From CAZDXJ01 sp050303615 (GTDB lineage: Bacteria; Pseudomonadota; Gammaproteobacteria; Methylococcales; Methylomonadaceae), in the NCBI GenBank assembly GCA_050303615.1, contig JBNLCC010000076.1, forward strand, positions 1 through 45,890: a DNA stretch of 45,890 nucleotides, given 5' to 3'. The notes under the pieces are model-generated. The model was given only the letters and a program-made list of their open reading frames with translations. It had not been told where the DNA came from and made no database searches. Every line of letters starts with the position of its first letter. Positions within the stretch are counted from its first letter, which is position 1. Of this stretch, positions 17,629 through 26,140 are shown in pieces. Position numbers and translations under genes: made by a program.

Positions 17629-18605
17629 ATGCTTTTCAATTTCCCAGGCGGCTGCTGTTTTTCGCATTAATGAGCTTCGCGCTACTCACGGCTTGCAATA
17701 AAACCGACGACCGGACTTTCCAAGGTTATGTGGAAGGTGACTACCTGTACTTATCGGCCCCGTTTGCCGGATTTCTGGCTACGCTCAATGTCGACCGCGG
17801 CAGCTATGTCTCCGCAGGAACAGCCGTGTTTGCCGTTGCCAAAGAACCGCAACGTTACGAGCTGAGCGAGGCCGAGGCGCAAATGAACTCCGCACAATCG
17901 AAAATAGCCAATCTGCAGGAACCGCACCGGCAACAGGAAATCGACGCCATGGAGGCAGAACTGAAAACAATGCAGGCTAATCTTCAATATTCCGAGTCGC
18001 AGTTGCGGCGCATGCAGAACCTGGTTAAAAAGAATTTTGTTTCAAGATCTGAGCTGGACCAGGCGCGCTCCGCCAGAGACCGTGACGCAGCCCAAGTGGA
18101 AGCAGCGCGTCAGCAGTTGGACGTGTATCGGATCACTTTCGGCCGGCAACCGGAAATTCGCAGCGCCGAAGCGGAATTGCAGGCCGCCGAAGCGAACGTG
18201 CAACAGAAGCGTTGGCAGGTCGATAACAAAACGATATCGGCTCCAAGCCAAGGCGAAATTACTGAGACCTATTATCGACCCGGCGAATGGGTCCCCGCTG
18301 GCCAACCGGTCGTCAGTTTTTTACCCGACGACCGGCGGCGCATCCGTTTTTTTGTTCAGGAAAGCGATCTTGCCGCTATTCAACCTGGCCAACAGATTAT
18401 CGCCGATTGCGACGGCTGCAAAGAGCCGGTTCGGGCCAAAATAACGTTCATTTCGCCGCAGGCCGAATATACACCGCCGGTGATTTACAGCCGGGAAGCC
18501 CGCGCCAAGCTGGTGTTCCGTATCGAAGCTGAACCGCCACCGGCCGATGCGCGCAAGCTGCATCCCGGCTTGCCGATGGACGTGCGTTTATTGGACGGCA
18601 CTTAA
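17625..18605 (+). CDS. HlyD-family periplasmic adaptor lipoprotein (YbhG/YhiI-like)
   Basis: A 326-residue adaptor. ATG 17625 overlaps the TetR stop (ATGA); the longer frame from 17595 is not needed. The signal ends in the lipobox LLTAC with Cys24, so it is probably a lipoprotein. It then shows a lipoyl half (YLYLSAPFAGFLATLNVDRG), a long coiled-coil hairpin at about 75-190 (EAEAQMNSAQSKIANLQEPH, and later VKKNFVSRSELDQARSARD), the second lipoyl half (TISAPSQGEITETYYRPGEW) and a beta-barrel with LHPGLPMDVRL. Adaptors of this type link ABC-2 exporters to an outer-membrane channel; no channel gene is in this operon, so one is probably supplied in trans. Confidence 0.9.
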   Translation: MNAFQFPRRLLFFALMSFALLTACNKTDDRTFQGYVEGDYLYLSAPFAGFLATLNVDRGSYVSAGTAVFAVAKEPQRYELSEAEAQMNSAQSKIANLQEPHRQQEIDAMEAELKTMQANLQYSESQLRRMQNLVKKNFVSRSELDQARSARDRDAAQVEAARQQLDVYRITFGRQPEIRSAEAELQAAEANVQQKRWQVDNKTISAPSQGEITETYYRPGEWVPAGQPVVSFLPDDRRRIRFFVQESDLAAIQPGQQIIADCDGCKEPVRAKITFISPQAEYTPPVIYSREARAKLVFRIEAEPPPADARKLHPGLPMDVRLLDGT

Positions 18606-18606
18606 T

Positions 18607-19536
18607 ATGAACTGGACTATCGATGTCGCAGGTATCAACAAGTACTACGGCGAGAAACATGTGGTCAGGGATCTCACCCTGCAGGTGCGCGAGGGAGAGA
18701 TTTTCGGCTTCCTAGGCCCCAACGGCAGCGGCAAAACCACGTCCATCCGCATGCTGTGCGGGCTGCTGACACCGGACAGCGGCACAGGCAACTGTCTGGG
18801 TTATGACGTATTGACGCAAAGCACCGAGATCAAGCGACTGGTCGGTTATATGACGCAGAAATTCTCACTGTGGGAAGATTTGACGATCAGCGAGAACCTG
18901 GATTTTGTCGCCCGCATGTTCGGCATCAGGCGGCGTAAAGCGGCAGTCAACCAGACGCTGGAAAAACTGGGGCTTACCGGGCGCCGCAACCAACTGTCAG
19001 GCACCCTGTCGGGCGGTTGGAAGCAACGCCTGGCGCTGGCTTCCTGCCTGATGCATGAACCAAAACTGTTATTGCTGGACGAACCCAGCGCCGGGGTCGA
19101 CCCCAAGGCCAGGCGCGACTTTTGGGAGGAAATCCATCAGCTTTCCGCAACCGGCATTACCATTCTAGTGTCAACCCACTATATGGACGAAGCGGAACGC
19201 TGCCACCGTCTTGCCTATATTGCCTACGGAAGCATTCTGGCCTCCGGCACGCCGCAGCAGGTGGTGGCAGCGCAGAACCTGGATACCTGGGCAATCAGCG
19301 GTCCCGATATTCAGCGCTACTCGACGGAACTGCGGACCATCCCAGGGGTGGAACAGGTAGCCACCTTCGGTTCGGTATTACATGTCTGTAGTACGGCCGG
19401 CGCGGAACTCGGCCCCCGACTGCAACAATTCGCCGTGCAGCGCGGCCTGTCGGTGGAAGGGGCGCAAGCATCGCTAGAGGACGTCTTTATCCGCCTGATG
19501 CGCGAAGCTCGCGATCCAATGCAAACGCCGCCATGA
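18607..19536 (+). CDS. ABC transporter ATP-binding protein (drug/ABC-2 export type)
   Basis: A 309-residue ATPase starting at ATG 18607, one base after the adaptor stop codon. Motifs in order: Walker A GPNGSGKTT, Q-loop YMTQKFSLWEDLT, signature LSGGWKQRLALA, Walker B LLLLDEPSAGVDP, and switch His in STHYMDEAERC. The C-terminal extension (about 235-309) with GAQASLEDVFIRLMRE is usual for ABC-2 exporter ATPases (DrrA/CcmA group). Unlike the YbhF protein it has a single nucleotide-binding domain, so it must dimerise. It powers the permease encoded next, with which its gene overlaps by 4 bases. Confidence 0.94.
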   Translation: MNWTIDVAGINKYYGEKHVVRDLTLQVREGEIFGFLGPNGSGKTTSIRMLCGLLTPDSGTGNCLGYDVLTQSTEIKRLVGYMTQKFSLWEDLTISENLDFVARMFGIRRRKAAVNQTLEKLGLTGRRNQLSGTLSGGWKQRLALASCLMHEPKLLLLDEPSAGVDPKARRDFWEEIHQLSATGITILVSTHYMDEAERCHRLAYIAYGSILASGTPQQVVAAQNLDTWAISGPDIQRYSTELRTIPGVEQVATFGSVLHVCSTAGAELGPRLQQFAVQRGLSVEGAQASLEDVFIRLMREARDPMQTPP

Positions 19537-20669
19537 GTACTTGTCTCCTGAAAATTTCGTTCAGTAGATGGATCGGTATCGTCATTAAGGAATTCATCCA
19601 ATTGAAAAGGGATCGCCTGACCTTTGGTATGATTATCGGCATTCCGCTTATACAATTGTTACTGTTCGGCTTTGCGATCAACACCGACCCGCGGCACTTG
19701 CCGACCGCAGTGCAAAGTACCGAAACCAGCCCTTTTGCCCGTGCCTACATCGCTGCGATGCGCAACAGCGACTATTTTGATATTGTCGGCAGCGTTACCA
19801 ACGACAACGAAGCCGATCGATTACTGGACCGCGGCGATGTGCAGTTTGTCGTCGCTTTTCCACCAGGATTCCAGAGAACACTGATCCGCGGCGAGCACCC
19901 TACCATCTTTGTGCAGGCTGACGCCACCGATCCGATCGCCACCTACGGTGCAGTCTCGGTGCTTAACAATCTGGGCAATGAAGTTTTCGCCCCGGATCTT
20001 CCCGGTTATGTGGCGCCGCAGGAAGGTTTGATCGATTTACGCGTGCATAAACGTTATAACCCGGAAGGGATTACCGCTTACAACATTGTTCCCGGTCTGC
20101 TGGGCGTGATCCTGACCATGACCATGGTGCTAATGACCGGACTGGCGATGACCCGGGAAAAAGAGCGAGGTACCTTTGAAAACCTGCTGGCGACACCGGC
20201 GACGCCCTTTGAAGTAATGACCGGCAAGATCGTGCCCTATATTGTCATCGGGCTAGTCCAAGTCACGCTGGTATTGATAGCGGCGCATTGGATATTCAGC
20301 GTGCCGATGCTCGGCAGCCTGCTGTTGCTGTATATCGTGGTGCTGATCTTTATCTGTGCAAACCTAACCTTGGGTATCACCCTTAGTTCGATAGCCCGCA
20401 ACCAATTGCAGGCGATGCAATTGACCTTTTTCTTTTTCCTGCCGTCGATACTGCTGTCCGGTTTCATGTTTCCGTTTCGCGGCATGCCCGGCTGGGCGCA
20501 GGTGCTCGGCAACGTCCTGCCGCTGACCCACTTTCTGCAGCTGGTGCGCGGCATTATGCTCAAAGGCAACGGCCTGGAATTGCTGCTGCCGCACATCTGG
20601 CCGCTGCTGTTATTTATCGCAGGGGTACTGGGAGTCGGTTTGAGGACCTATCGCCGCACCCTCGATTAA
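19533..20669 (+). CDS. ABC-2 type permease (YbhS/YbhR-like)
   Basis: A 378-residue inner-membrane protein: one N-terminal membrane helix after LKRDRLTFGMIIGIPLIQLL, a periplasmic domain to about residue 175, then five more helices with the ABC2_membrane_3 hallmarks MTREKERGTFENLLATPATP and LSGFMFPFRGMPGWAQVLG. It ends GLRTYRRTLD. Only one permease follows the ATPase, while ybhFSR-type operons have two, so a homodimer is expected. Past its stop lies a decayed transporter small-subunit gene, and a diverged copy of its own last 25 codons lies at 26222-26337. Substrate unknown. Confidence 0.92.
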   Translation: MSTCLLKISFSRWIGIVIKEFIQLKRDRLTFGMIIGIPLIQLLLFGFAINTDPRHLPTAVQSTETSPFARAYIAAMRNSDYFDIVGSVTNDNEADRLLDRGDVQFVVAFPPGFQRTLIRGEHPTIFVQADATDPIATYGAVSVLNNLGNEVFAPDLPGYVAPQEGLIDLRVHKRYNPEGITAYNIVPGLLGVILTMTMVLMTGLAMTREKERGTFENLLATPATPFEVMTGKIVPYIVIGLVQVTLVLIAAHWIFSVPMLGSLLLLYIVVLIFICANLTLGITLSSIARNQLQAMQLTFFFFLPSILLSGFMFPFRGMPGWAQVLGNVLPLTHFLQLVRGIMLKGNGLELLLPHIWPLLLFIAGVLGVGLRTYRRTLD

Positions 20670-20693
20670 CGGCTTGGTGACGGCGATGAGCTG

Positions 20694-20785
20694 CTATGAG
20701 TACAATAACGCGGGAGCTTGTTGCAGGGTCGACCCGATTCCCCTGACGAGCGAAATCAACCCATACAGCCGGAAAAGCGCGTCGA
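20694..20785 (-). pseudogene. Decayed copy of the OFA-transporter small subunit gene (left junction)
   Basis: On the minus strand this stretch reads ALFRLYGLISLVRGIGSTLQ then QAPALLYS and a TAG, aligning with the C-terminal two thirds of the intact small subunit at 26437-26565 (LFWLYVLIPLSWGIASTLQK). At DNA level 51 of 58 bases agree by hand alignment between 20720-20777 and 26460-26517. The N-terminal part and start codon are lost and charged residues have entered the membrane helix, so it is not functional. No OFA transporter gene accompanies it. Confidence 0.75.
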
Positions 20786-20853
20786 TACGGGACGTTGCTC
20801 ACGGAATTCTGCCGCGTTTGGCAAGTTTTTTTAAACTGCTAAAACGGGATGAG

Positions 20854-22242
20854 TTAAATTAGCGCACGCTCCCTTATTTGACTTAAAGTATCATTGACCA
20901 ATAGCTTCCCATTTCTATACACAGCACGTAACAAATTACTGTGGCTGCCTAAATCCGATTCTGCAATCGTTTCTAAACGCCCTGCTGCATTTCTGATTAA
21001 AGCTAAACGTCCTCGTTTTGATTGCTTGTCATGGTCAGTAATCGGGTCTTTGTAAACATCCTGCCAAACACCATTAATCTGTACGGCCGAAGCTTTCATT
21101 GCAAACTTTAACGTATCCCTATCCAATTTTTGTAATAAACCGGCCCCCATACCAAAAGCTAAATTATCGGCACTATAACCTGCCCGCTTTAAAGTTTTTA
21201 AAATTTCACCAATGCTGGTAATGGTCACGCCATCACCTTGAATCACGCGTACATAAGGCGGTAAAACTTTATAGCCTTTATTATTGACTGAGCACCCAAA
21301 AAACTGCTCTAACTTTTGCATCGTTTTTAACACAATTTCAACGGGATTTCCGCTATCGGGACGAATCACCAAACGACCTTGTGAATTTTCGATCGTCTGT
21401 TTGAATTCTGTCCCCCACATTTCTAAGGCTTGCCATAAATTGTATGAATCACTAACGACCGCAACGATTTTATCCTTGCCTAAAAACTGCGTTAACATAT
21501 TGCGGTAAGCTTCAGCCTCTAAATCTCTCCCCCAGGCAGTAATCGTTGAATGCTCTGCAGCAGGAATGGAGAAAGCAGGCATATTCGCTTCGTTATAATA
21601 TTGCTTGGCTGCCAAAGTCGAAGCTAAAGTATCCGTGCCTTTAAAATTGACTAAATGGGCAAGCCCGGAAATAGCGGCAGACTCTTGTGAAGACACGCCT
21701 CGAGCGCCAAAGTCATGCAATTTTAATTCCAAGCCGCTTAAATCATCGGCTGTTTCATGCAAATAATCGGCAATCACTTGTTTGCAGGTGTAGGAACGAG
21801 TCGCTACCGTAGTGCCATACCAACAAGCGCGCAAAATCATGGTCTCTAAATAACTGGTCAGCCAATAACAATGGCTATCGGTATTAATGACTTGCGCCAT
21901 GACCTGGCTCGGCTCCAGCACCATGCCTTCCGGAATCGCATCAATTTGAATCGGCAAATAGCCGTTATGGTCATCTAAAATATATTCCCAACCTTTGCGG
22001 TTAAAAGGTTCTCCATGTGCGGTTAATATTTGTTCCGCTTCATCTATCATTTCAGCCGTAATCGGTTTTAACAAATAGCTTTTGATAAACATTTGCAAAC
22101 CGAAAAAAACAATCTTTGGGTAATCACCGCCGCGTGATTCGATATAAGATGACACAAATTGTGTGCCGGGCGGGTATTGTAAATAATGCGATGATTTATA
22201 AGAGTCGGTATTTAAAATGATATTGTCGAATAATGAATTCAT
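20854..22242 (-). CDS. nadV: Nicotinamide phosphoribosyltransferase (NAMPT)
   Basis: A 462-residue enzyme of normal NAMPT length that makes NMN from nicotinamide and PRPP, the first step of the two-step NAD salvage route. Conserved sites are visible: NTDSYKSSHY (Asp13, Tyr15), LHDFGARGVSS (Arg181), FKGTDT (Asp204), PAAEHST with the catalytic His231, and VIRPDSGNP (Arg294, Asp296). It lies 59 bases behind the nadM-Nudix gene on the same strand, the natural metabolic partner. Base composition is visibly more AT-rich than the flanking ABC and MFS genes, suggesting transfer. The nadV-nadM pair is also known from phages and plasmids (family knowledge). Confidence 0.95.
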   Translation of the reverse strand: MNSLFDNIILNTDSYKSSHYLQYPPGTQFVSSYIESRGGDYPKIVFFGLQMFIKSYLLKPITAEMIDEAEQILTAHGEPFNRKGWEYILDDHNGYLPIQIDAIPEGMVLEPSQVMAQVINTDSHCYWLTSYLETMILRACWYGTTVATRSYTCKQVIADYLHETADDLSGLELKLHDFGARGVSSQESAAISGLAHLVNFKGTDTLASTLAAKQYYNEANMPAFSIPAAEHSTITAWGRDLEAEAYRNMLTQFLGKDKIVAVVSDSYNLWQALEMWGTEFKQTIENSQGRLVIRPDSGNPVEIVLKTMQKLEQFFGCSVNNKGYKVLPPYVRVIQGDGVTITSIGEILKTLKRAGYSADNLAFGMGAGLLQKLDRDTLKFAMKASAVQINGVWQDVYKDPITDHDKQSKRGRLALIRNAAGRLETIAESDLGSHSNLLRAVYRNGKLLVNDTLSQIRERALI

Positions 22243-22301
22243 CCGGAAATCCTACAATGGAAAAGCACTTTGAGTCTTTCTCCAGTGCTATCAAAAGTTG
22301 T

Positions 22302-23366
22302 TTATTCGCCTAATAAATGCCTGACAATAAAATAGTGATCTTCAAACATTTTTTCAGGCTTCACATCGGCTAATGGTAACCAAAAGGCTTTTTCGGCATC
22401 GTCCGCCCCTTTGACTTTAGGCAGTTTTTCACTTCCCGGTAATTCGATTAAAAATGCATGCGTAATGGTGCGGCCTCTTGCTGAACGATAAGGGTCATCA
22501 AAAGTTTGCCAACGCTTGATAGAACCGCGTAAAACAGGATCCGGAATTTTAAGCTTTGTTTCTTCACGCAATTCTCTGATACAACCATCCTGTAAACGCT
22601 CGTATGGGTCTATAAAACCGCCCGGTAAGGCGCTTAAGCCCTTTCCGGGCCTTGCACGGCGTTTTACTAATAGAATGTGTCCGGATTGAATCACCACAGC
22701 GTCCGTTGTCACAAATACCGGTGGATAAGGTGCAGGCTCCCATACCTTACGATATTGTTTAATAAATTGGTCTTCATCAAAAATGGTGTCAAAGTCTTGT
22801 TGACTAAATGAGTTTGCAAAAAATTGTTGTGTGCCCTTAGGTGTATCTGAGTTGAGGACTTTATCGCTGTGCTTATAATTCTCGGCATCGGCAAAATAGG
22901 CGTTTCTTAAACTGGTTGCATTAATTCCTTCCACATTATCGACATTAATCGATTCCCACTGCGGAAACATTTTTAAATAAAAAGAGCTATGGTCTTTTTG
23001 ATGACCAATTAATGCAATTTTCGGTTTATGATGCGGAACCGAATTTAAAGCTTGAACGACTCCACCAACAATCGTTTGCACCGATTGTATCCAAATTGAA
23101 TCGTTATAAGGTGAATCCATTAACGGCAAAATCGTAATTCTATCTACATCTTGCTTAGAAAATGAGTTAAGAATCATCTCTTTGCGTTGACTAAACGACC
23201 AAGGATTTCGATGTGAGGCGGGTACATGAGAAGAACCGCAAAGAACAATGATTTTTTCGGCTTGTTTTAAGCCCTCTGTAATGACGTGGAAATGACCATT
23301 ATGAAATGGCTGAAAGCGACCGATAAACACGGCAAAATTATAAGGTTTTAGATTTTCTATTTTCAT
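22302..23366 (-). CDS. nadM: Bifunctional NMN adenylyltransferase / Nudix hydrolase
   Basis: The N-terminal half is a nucleotidyltransferase with FIGRFQPFHNGHFHV (HxGH-type motif at about residues 15-26) and a C-terminal SMSTR-like segment INATSLRNAYF; it converts NMN plus ATP to NAD. From about 215 comes a Nudix domain with a full box from Gly250: GGFIDPYERLQDGCIRELRE, EE, so the Gx5Ex7REUxEE pattern holds. This fusion is known, for example, in cyanobacteria and Francisella, where the Nudix half hydrolyses ADP-ribose. ATG 23366 is chosen because alignment starts there and GGAAG precedes it; ATG 23384 is possible. Either start lies inside the end of the upstream gene (29-base overlap with 23338-24117). 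Confidence 0.93.
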   Translation of the reverse strand: MKIENLKPYNFAVFIGRFQPFHNGHFHVITEGLKQAEKIIVLCGSSHVPASHRNPWSFSQRKEMILNSFSKQDVDRITILPLMDSPYNDSIWIQSVQTIVGGVVQALNSVPHHKPKIALIGHQKDHSSFYLKMFPQWESINVDNVEGINATSLRNAYFADAENYKHSDKVLNSDTPKGTQQFFANSFSQQDFDTIFDEDQFIKQYRKVWEPAPYPPVFVTTDAVVIQSGHILLVKRRARPGKGLSALPGGFIDPYERLQDGCIRELREETKLKIPDPVLRGSIKRWQTFDDPYRSARGRTITHAFLIELPGSEKLPKVKGADDAEKAFWLPLADVKPEKMFEDHYFIVRHLLGE

Positions 23367-24117
23367 TGTCTTCCAAATATTCAATAGCTAGCTCTTTCAC
23401 GTCTTCATCATGAGAACAAGAAAGTTTTTCCATGTACTCTTTAGCCAATGGATGGCGGTATTCGTGAAGTAAACCTACTAATTCATATAGTAGATATTCA
23501 TCCTCGAAATCAAGTAATCTCTTCAGGAATTGAGGTGACTCCTTTTTCCATTTGCCTTTTAGGCGGATGATGGCTTCTAATAGTTCATCTTCATCATTGC
23601 TAGCTAAAATAATTTCTTTTGCACGGTCTCTCGAAAATGGCGCTTCCGTCTTTTCTTTTATTCTGTTTGTTTTAAATCCACCCCGCAGAATACACATGGG
23701 ACATTGACAGGGCTTCTTCCCATGGGCTTTTGGTTCATATCTCCAAAACATAGGTTTAGGGATGTTCCCCGTTCTCAGTATTTCGTTTGGATTTATCTTT
23801 CTCTCGATAAAAAACTCATAGCCCAACTTGTCCTCTTCATCCAGAAAATGGCTAATAGTATCTGACAATGACATTTGGTCATGGCTCTCAGTATATTTTC
23901 CAAACCAAACCTTTTCTTCACCTTTTAACTTAAAATCCACTGCAATAAAGTTTTTTATACCTGATCGTTTAAGCTTTCTCACCCACTGATGAGATATCAG
24001 AAAATCTTTCGTATGCGGCATAAAATATATAATGCCGTTGTACTTACCAAGCTTTATACCTGTATGTACGATTCGTTTTTCATTTTCTGCACTGGATATA
24101 TGTACCAACGTTGGCAT
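23338..24117 (-). CDS. Unknown protein with ADP-ribosyltransferase-like N-terminus and HEAT-like C-terminus
   Basis: 259 residues. The N-terminus LVHISSAENEKRIVHTGI has the pattern of the first strand and helix of ADP-ribosyltransferase (ART) folds (compare LYHxTxxxNxxxIlxxGi in DarT-like proteins), with His6. Further on, YEFFIERKINPNEILR (Glu101/Glu105) resembles the late ART strand with its Glu. Between them is FIAVDFKLKGEEKVWFGKY. A CQCPMC cluster (Cys137, 139, 142) may bind metal. Residues 165-250 form pairs of helices like HEAT repeats. ART activity is inference from motifs only. The gene overlaps nadM by 29 bases, tying it to NAD synthesis. Alternatives: a non-enzymatic ART-like binding module. 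Confidence 0.65.
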   Translation of the reverse strand: MPTLVHISSAENEKRIVHTGIKLGKYNGIIYFMPHTKDFLISHQWVRKLKRSGIKNFIAVDFKLKGEEKVWFGKYTESHDQMSLSDTISHFLDEEDKLGYEFFIERKINPNEILRTGNIPKPMFWRYEPKAHGKKPCQCPMCILRGGFKTNRIKEKTEAPFSRDRAKEIILASNDEDELLEAIIRLKGKWKKESPQFLKRLLDFEDEYLLYELVGLLHEYRHPLAKEYMEKLSCSHDEDVKELAIEYLEDNENRKSKTL

Positions 24118-24174
24118 AACTCTCCAAAAAAATAATGCTTCACGATACCGGGCCTAATTGCTTTTTTAGCCGAC

Positions 24175-25025
24175 TTACACCCACCGAATTGGACTCCCTG
24201 TTTCAACTGAGGCCTCACAAATAGCTTGTAAAGACTCTACGATATGATCATACTCATCAAACGATCTCTTTCTCCACTCGGTTTTTAAGTGTGTAGGAAA
24301 ATAAAAGCGAATCTGTCCTTTAGCATTTTCCAAAGAACCATTTTCCCAAGGTATTTGCTCGCCGGGTATCGCTGAAAAACACTCAAATGATTTCCCACTT
24401 TTTATATCGTCAAACCTTACTTTTCCACTTTCCCAGTTTTCCGTTTTTTCTTTTTCCAGCAAAGTCTGCGTGAATTCAAGACTACGGAACTCCACTCCTT
24501 CTGCTCCTTCGATATAAAAACCTTCTTGATCCATAGAAATTTCAATATCCTCCTGCCCGGAAATTAAAAGCCCGTCACACTCACCATCCGACCACTTCCA
24601 TATTTCTATATTCTTTTCACCATCTACTAGTACAAATACATTTTCGAATTTTCCGTGTTTTTGAATAAAAGCAGCTCTGCCAGCATTTTTCTCGCACATT
24701 CCGGCGATGTGGTTCCACCATTAACGTCTGGAATCTCTTGCAATAAAGTGTGAAATATTTCTGTACCAAGCTTTTCCAAAGCCCTTTTAAATGCATAAAC
24801 ACCAGCCCAACTAGCTATTCTTTCCCTCGCAATATCCATATCTTCGTGTGGACATGCACTTCTCTGCCATTTATCAAAAAGAAAATAAAGCGCTTCATTT
24901 CCGTCATAAGAAGTGTTCAGGTCAAGATATCCATCCTGATCTATATAAATAAACTCGAGTAACTCTGCAGGAGCATCCAACCCATTTTTGTAGCAATTAC
25001 ACATTACTGTAGCACTAAGTCCCAT
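24175..25025 (-). pseudogene. Unknown protein gene split by a single-base frameshift
   Basis: Two overlapping frames join into one product of about 282 residues. The first, from ATG 25025, reads MGLSATVMCNCYKNGLDAPA and on to VNGGTTSPECARKMLAELL; the second resumes as IQKHGKFENVFVLVDGEKN and runs to 24175. Restoring one A in the AAAA run at 24667-24670 (T on the coding strand) makes the frames continuous, so this is a recent mutation or a homopolymer read error. The intact product would be soluble and acidic; I recall similar uncharacterised proteins beginning with the M-x-x-S-x-T-V-M-C-x-C-Y pattern, but no function. It is the first gene of the four-gene minus-strand unit that ends in nadV, 57 bases before the ART-like gene. 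Confidence 0.7.
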
Positions 25026-25088
25026 TTGATTATCTTTTTCGGCTATGTTCTCGTAATGGGCTGCTTTGGAGTTCCAGCAGAAAATCAG

Positions 25089-25131
25089 CCCGGTAAGGTG
25101 GGTGAGCTGTTTCGTGCCCAGCGGAACAATG
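25089..25131 (+). repeat. Dispersed repeat, left copy (inverted relative to 25511-25556)
   Basis: Begins CCCGGTAAGGTGGGTGAG and ends GTTTCGTGCCCAGCGGAACA. The reverse complement of 25511-25556 matches it closely; within the shared core GTTTCGTGCCCA(C)GCGGAAC the only difference is one inserted base. The two copies bracket a gene-free stretch. Confidence 0.65.
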
Positions 25132-25510
25132 TTGCAAGGATAAATGTTGTACTAAAAATATAACCCATAAATCGAAATTTTCCGCGTCAATTATTAGATT
25201 AGTCTACCGTTTTCCTAATCAACACTGCAATGCAGTTCAATGTCGCATTACTGCCGCGCCAGAATAGTTGAAGCGACCTATTGGCCATTCCACATTTCAT
25301 CGTTCCGTTGCAGCAGGTATTCATTTTCCGAATTAGGGCGGTGGTGAATGTAATTACCTATCCATAGGAGAATGATCTCTGTTTATTAACAAACTCATTT
25401 CATACAGTCAATCTGAGTTTATTATGAATAGCAATCATGCAGACAGTATGTTAACCGGTCAGATCTTCTGTGCGCGGTATGGGTAAGGAAATCCGGTAAG
25501 ATCATTACAG
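25132..25510. other. 379-base gene-free stretch between inverted repeats
   Basis: AT-rich, without a coding frame of note in either direction. It ends with short segments (ATCCGGTAAGATCATTACAG, 25491-25510) echoing the outer part of the flanking repeat. Nothing resembling a transposase is left. It may be the site of an excised or decayed non-autonomous element. Confidence 0.35.
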
Positions 25511-25556
25511 CATCGTTCCGCGTGGGCACGAAACCGCGCGTGCCCACCCTACCGAG
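25511..25556 (-). repeat. Dispersed repeat, right copy, with a 9-base hairpin
   Basis: Inverted copy of 25089-25131. It contains the perfect hairpin GTGGGCACG/CGTGCCCAC (25522-25530, 25539-25547; 8-base loop) and overlaps the last codons of the PIN gene, whose stop lies inside it. No T-run follows on the minus strand, so it looks like a REP-type element rather than a simple terminator. Confidence 0.65.
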
Positions 25557-25950
25557 CCACTAGTCCGTCAATCGATACCGTGGACACAAAGCCTTCTACG
25601 CTACGGGCGAGTTCTCGATCCATGGTCACAAAGGCGTCTCCTTGCAATTGGGTTAACGCAACATATTCTGCGTCGTAAGTCGACTTCCAACCCAGCTGAT
25701 TAGCAATTTCCCGCGCCCGACGTCGCAGAACTGCGTCACCGAGTAGCCGGATTGGCAACTTCCCAATACACGCAAGTCGCTTAAGGGCATCTGCCTCCGA
25801 TATATCACCCCTGGCAACGGCCTCATGCAAGATGGAGAGCGTTTGAGATCGCAGTAGTGTAGGTGCGAGGAGTTTGTTCTCATCCGCTATCTTGACCTCA
25901 CCTGTGGCGAGTTCGATTGCCACGTTAGCGTCTATTACATATCGTGTCAT
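25549..25950 (-). CDS. PIN-domain ribonuclease, VapC-type, without a visible antitoxin
   Basis: A 133-residue PIN protein of normal VapC size. The acidic residues that bind Mg2+ are present: Asp8 in RYVIDANVAIEL, Glu at LSILHEAVARGD, and two aspartates in STYDAEYVALTQLQGDAFVT and MDREL. VapC toxins cleave tRNA or rRNA and are normally held in check by an antitoxin gene directly upstream. Here the 100 bases upstream (25951-26050) hold no antitoxin frame longer than about 15 codons, so the toxin is an orphan, controlled elsewhere, or inactive. It sits at the right edge of the NAD island next to decayed sequence, consistent with leftover mobile DNA. Confidence 0.82.
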   Translation of the reverse strand: MTRYVIDANVAIELATGEVKIADENKLLAPTLLRSQTLSILHEAVARGDISEADALKRLACIGKLPIRLLGDAVLRRRAREIANQLGWKSTYDAEYVALTQLQGDAFVTMDRELARSVEGFVSTVSIDGLVAR

Positions 25951-26140
25951 CTGTTGACTCCAGGATCAGTTGCATAACAAGTAATTATCTCAATCCGCAC
26001 AACTTATATACCAGATCTAAAGTAAAGACAATGATGTTCTAAAATCTTTAAAATTCTGAATGGAACAGCATACATTTTGACCATGATGAATAGATATCGA
26101 TAACACCGATGCTTAAGCCGCCTGATGATCCAGCGCGGTA

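Noticed and set aside
25089..25556. CRISPR array
   Set aside because: Only two copies of the repeat, in inverted orientation and 379 bases apart; no regular spacing or spacers anywhere in the window.
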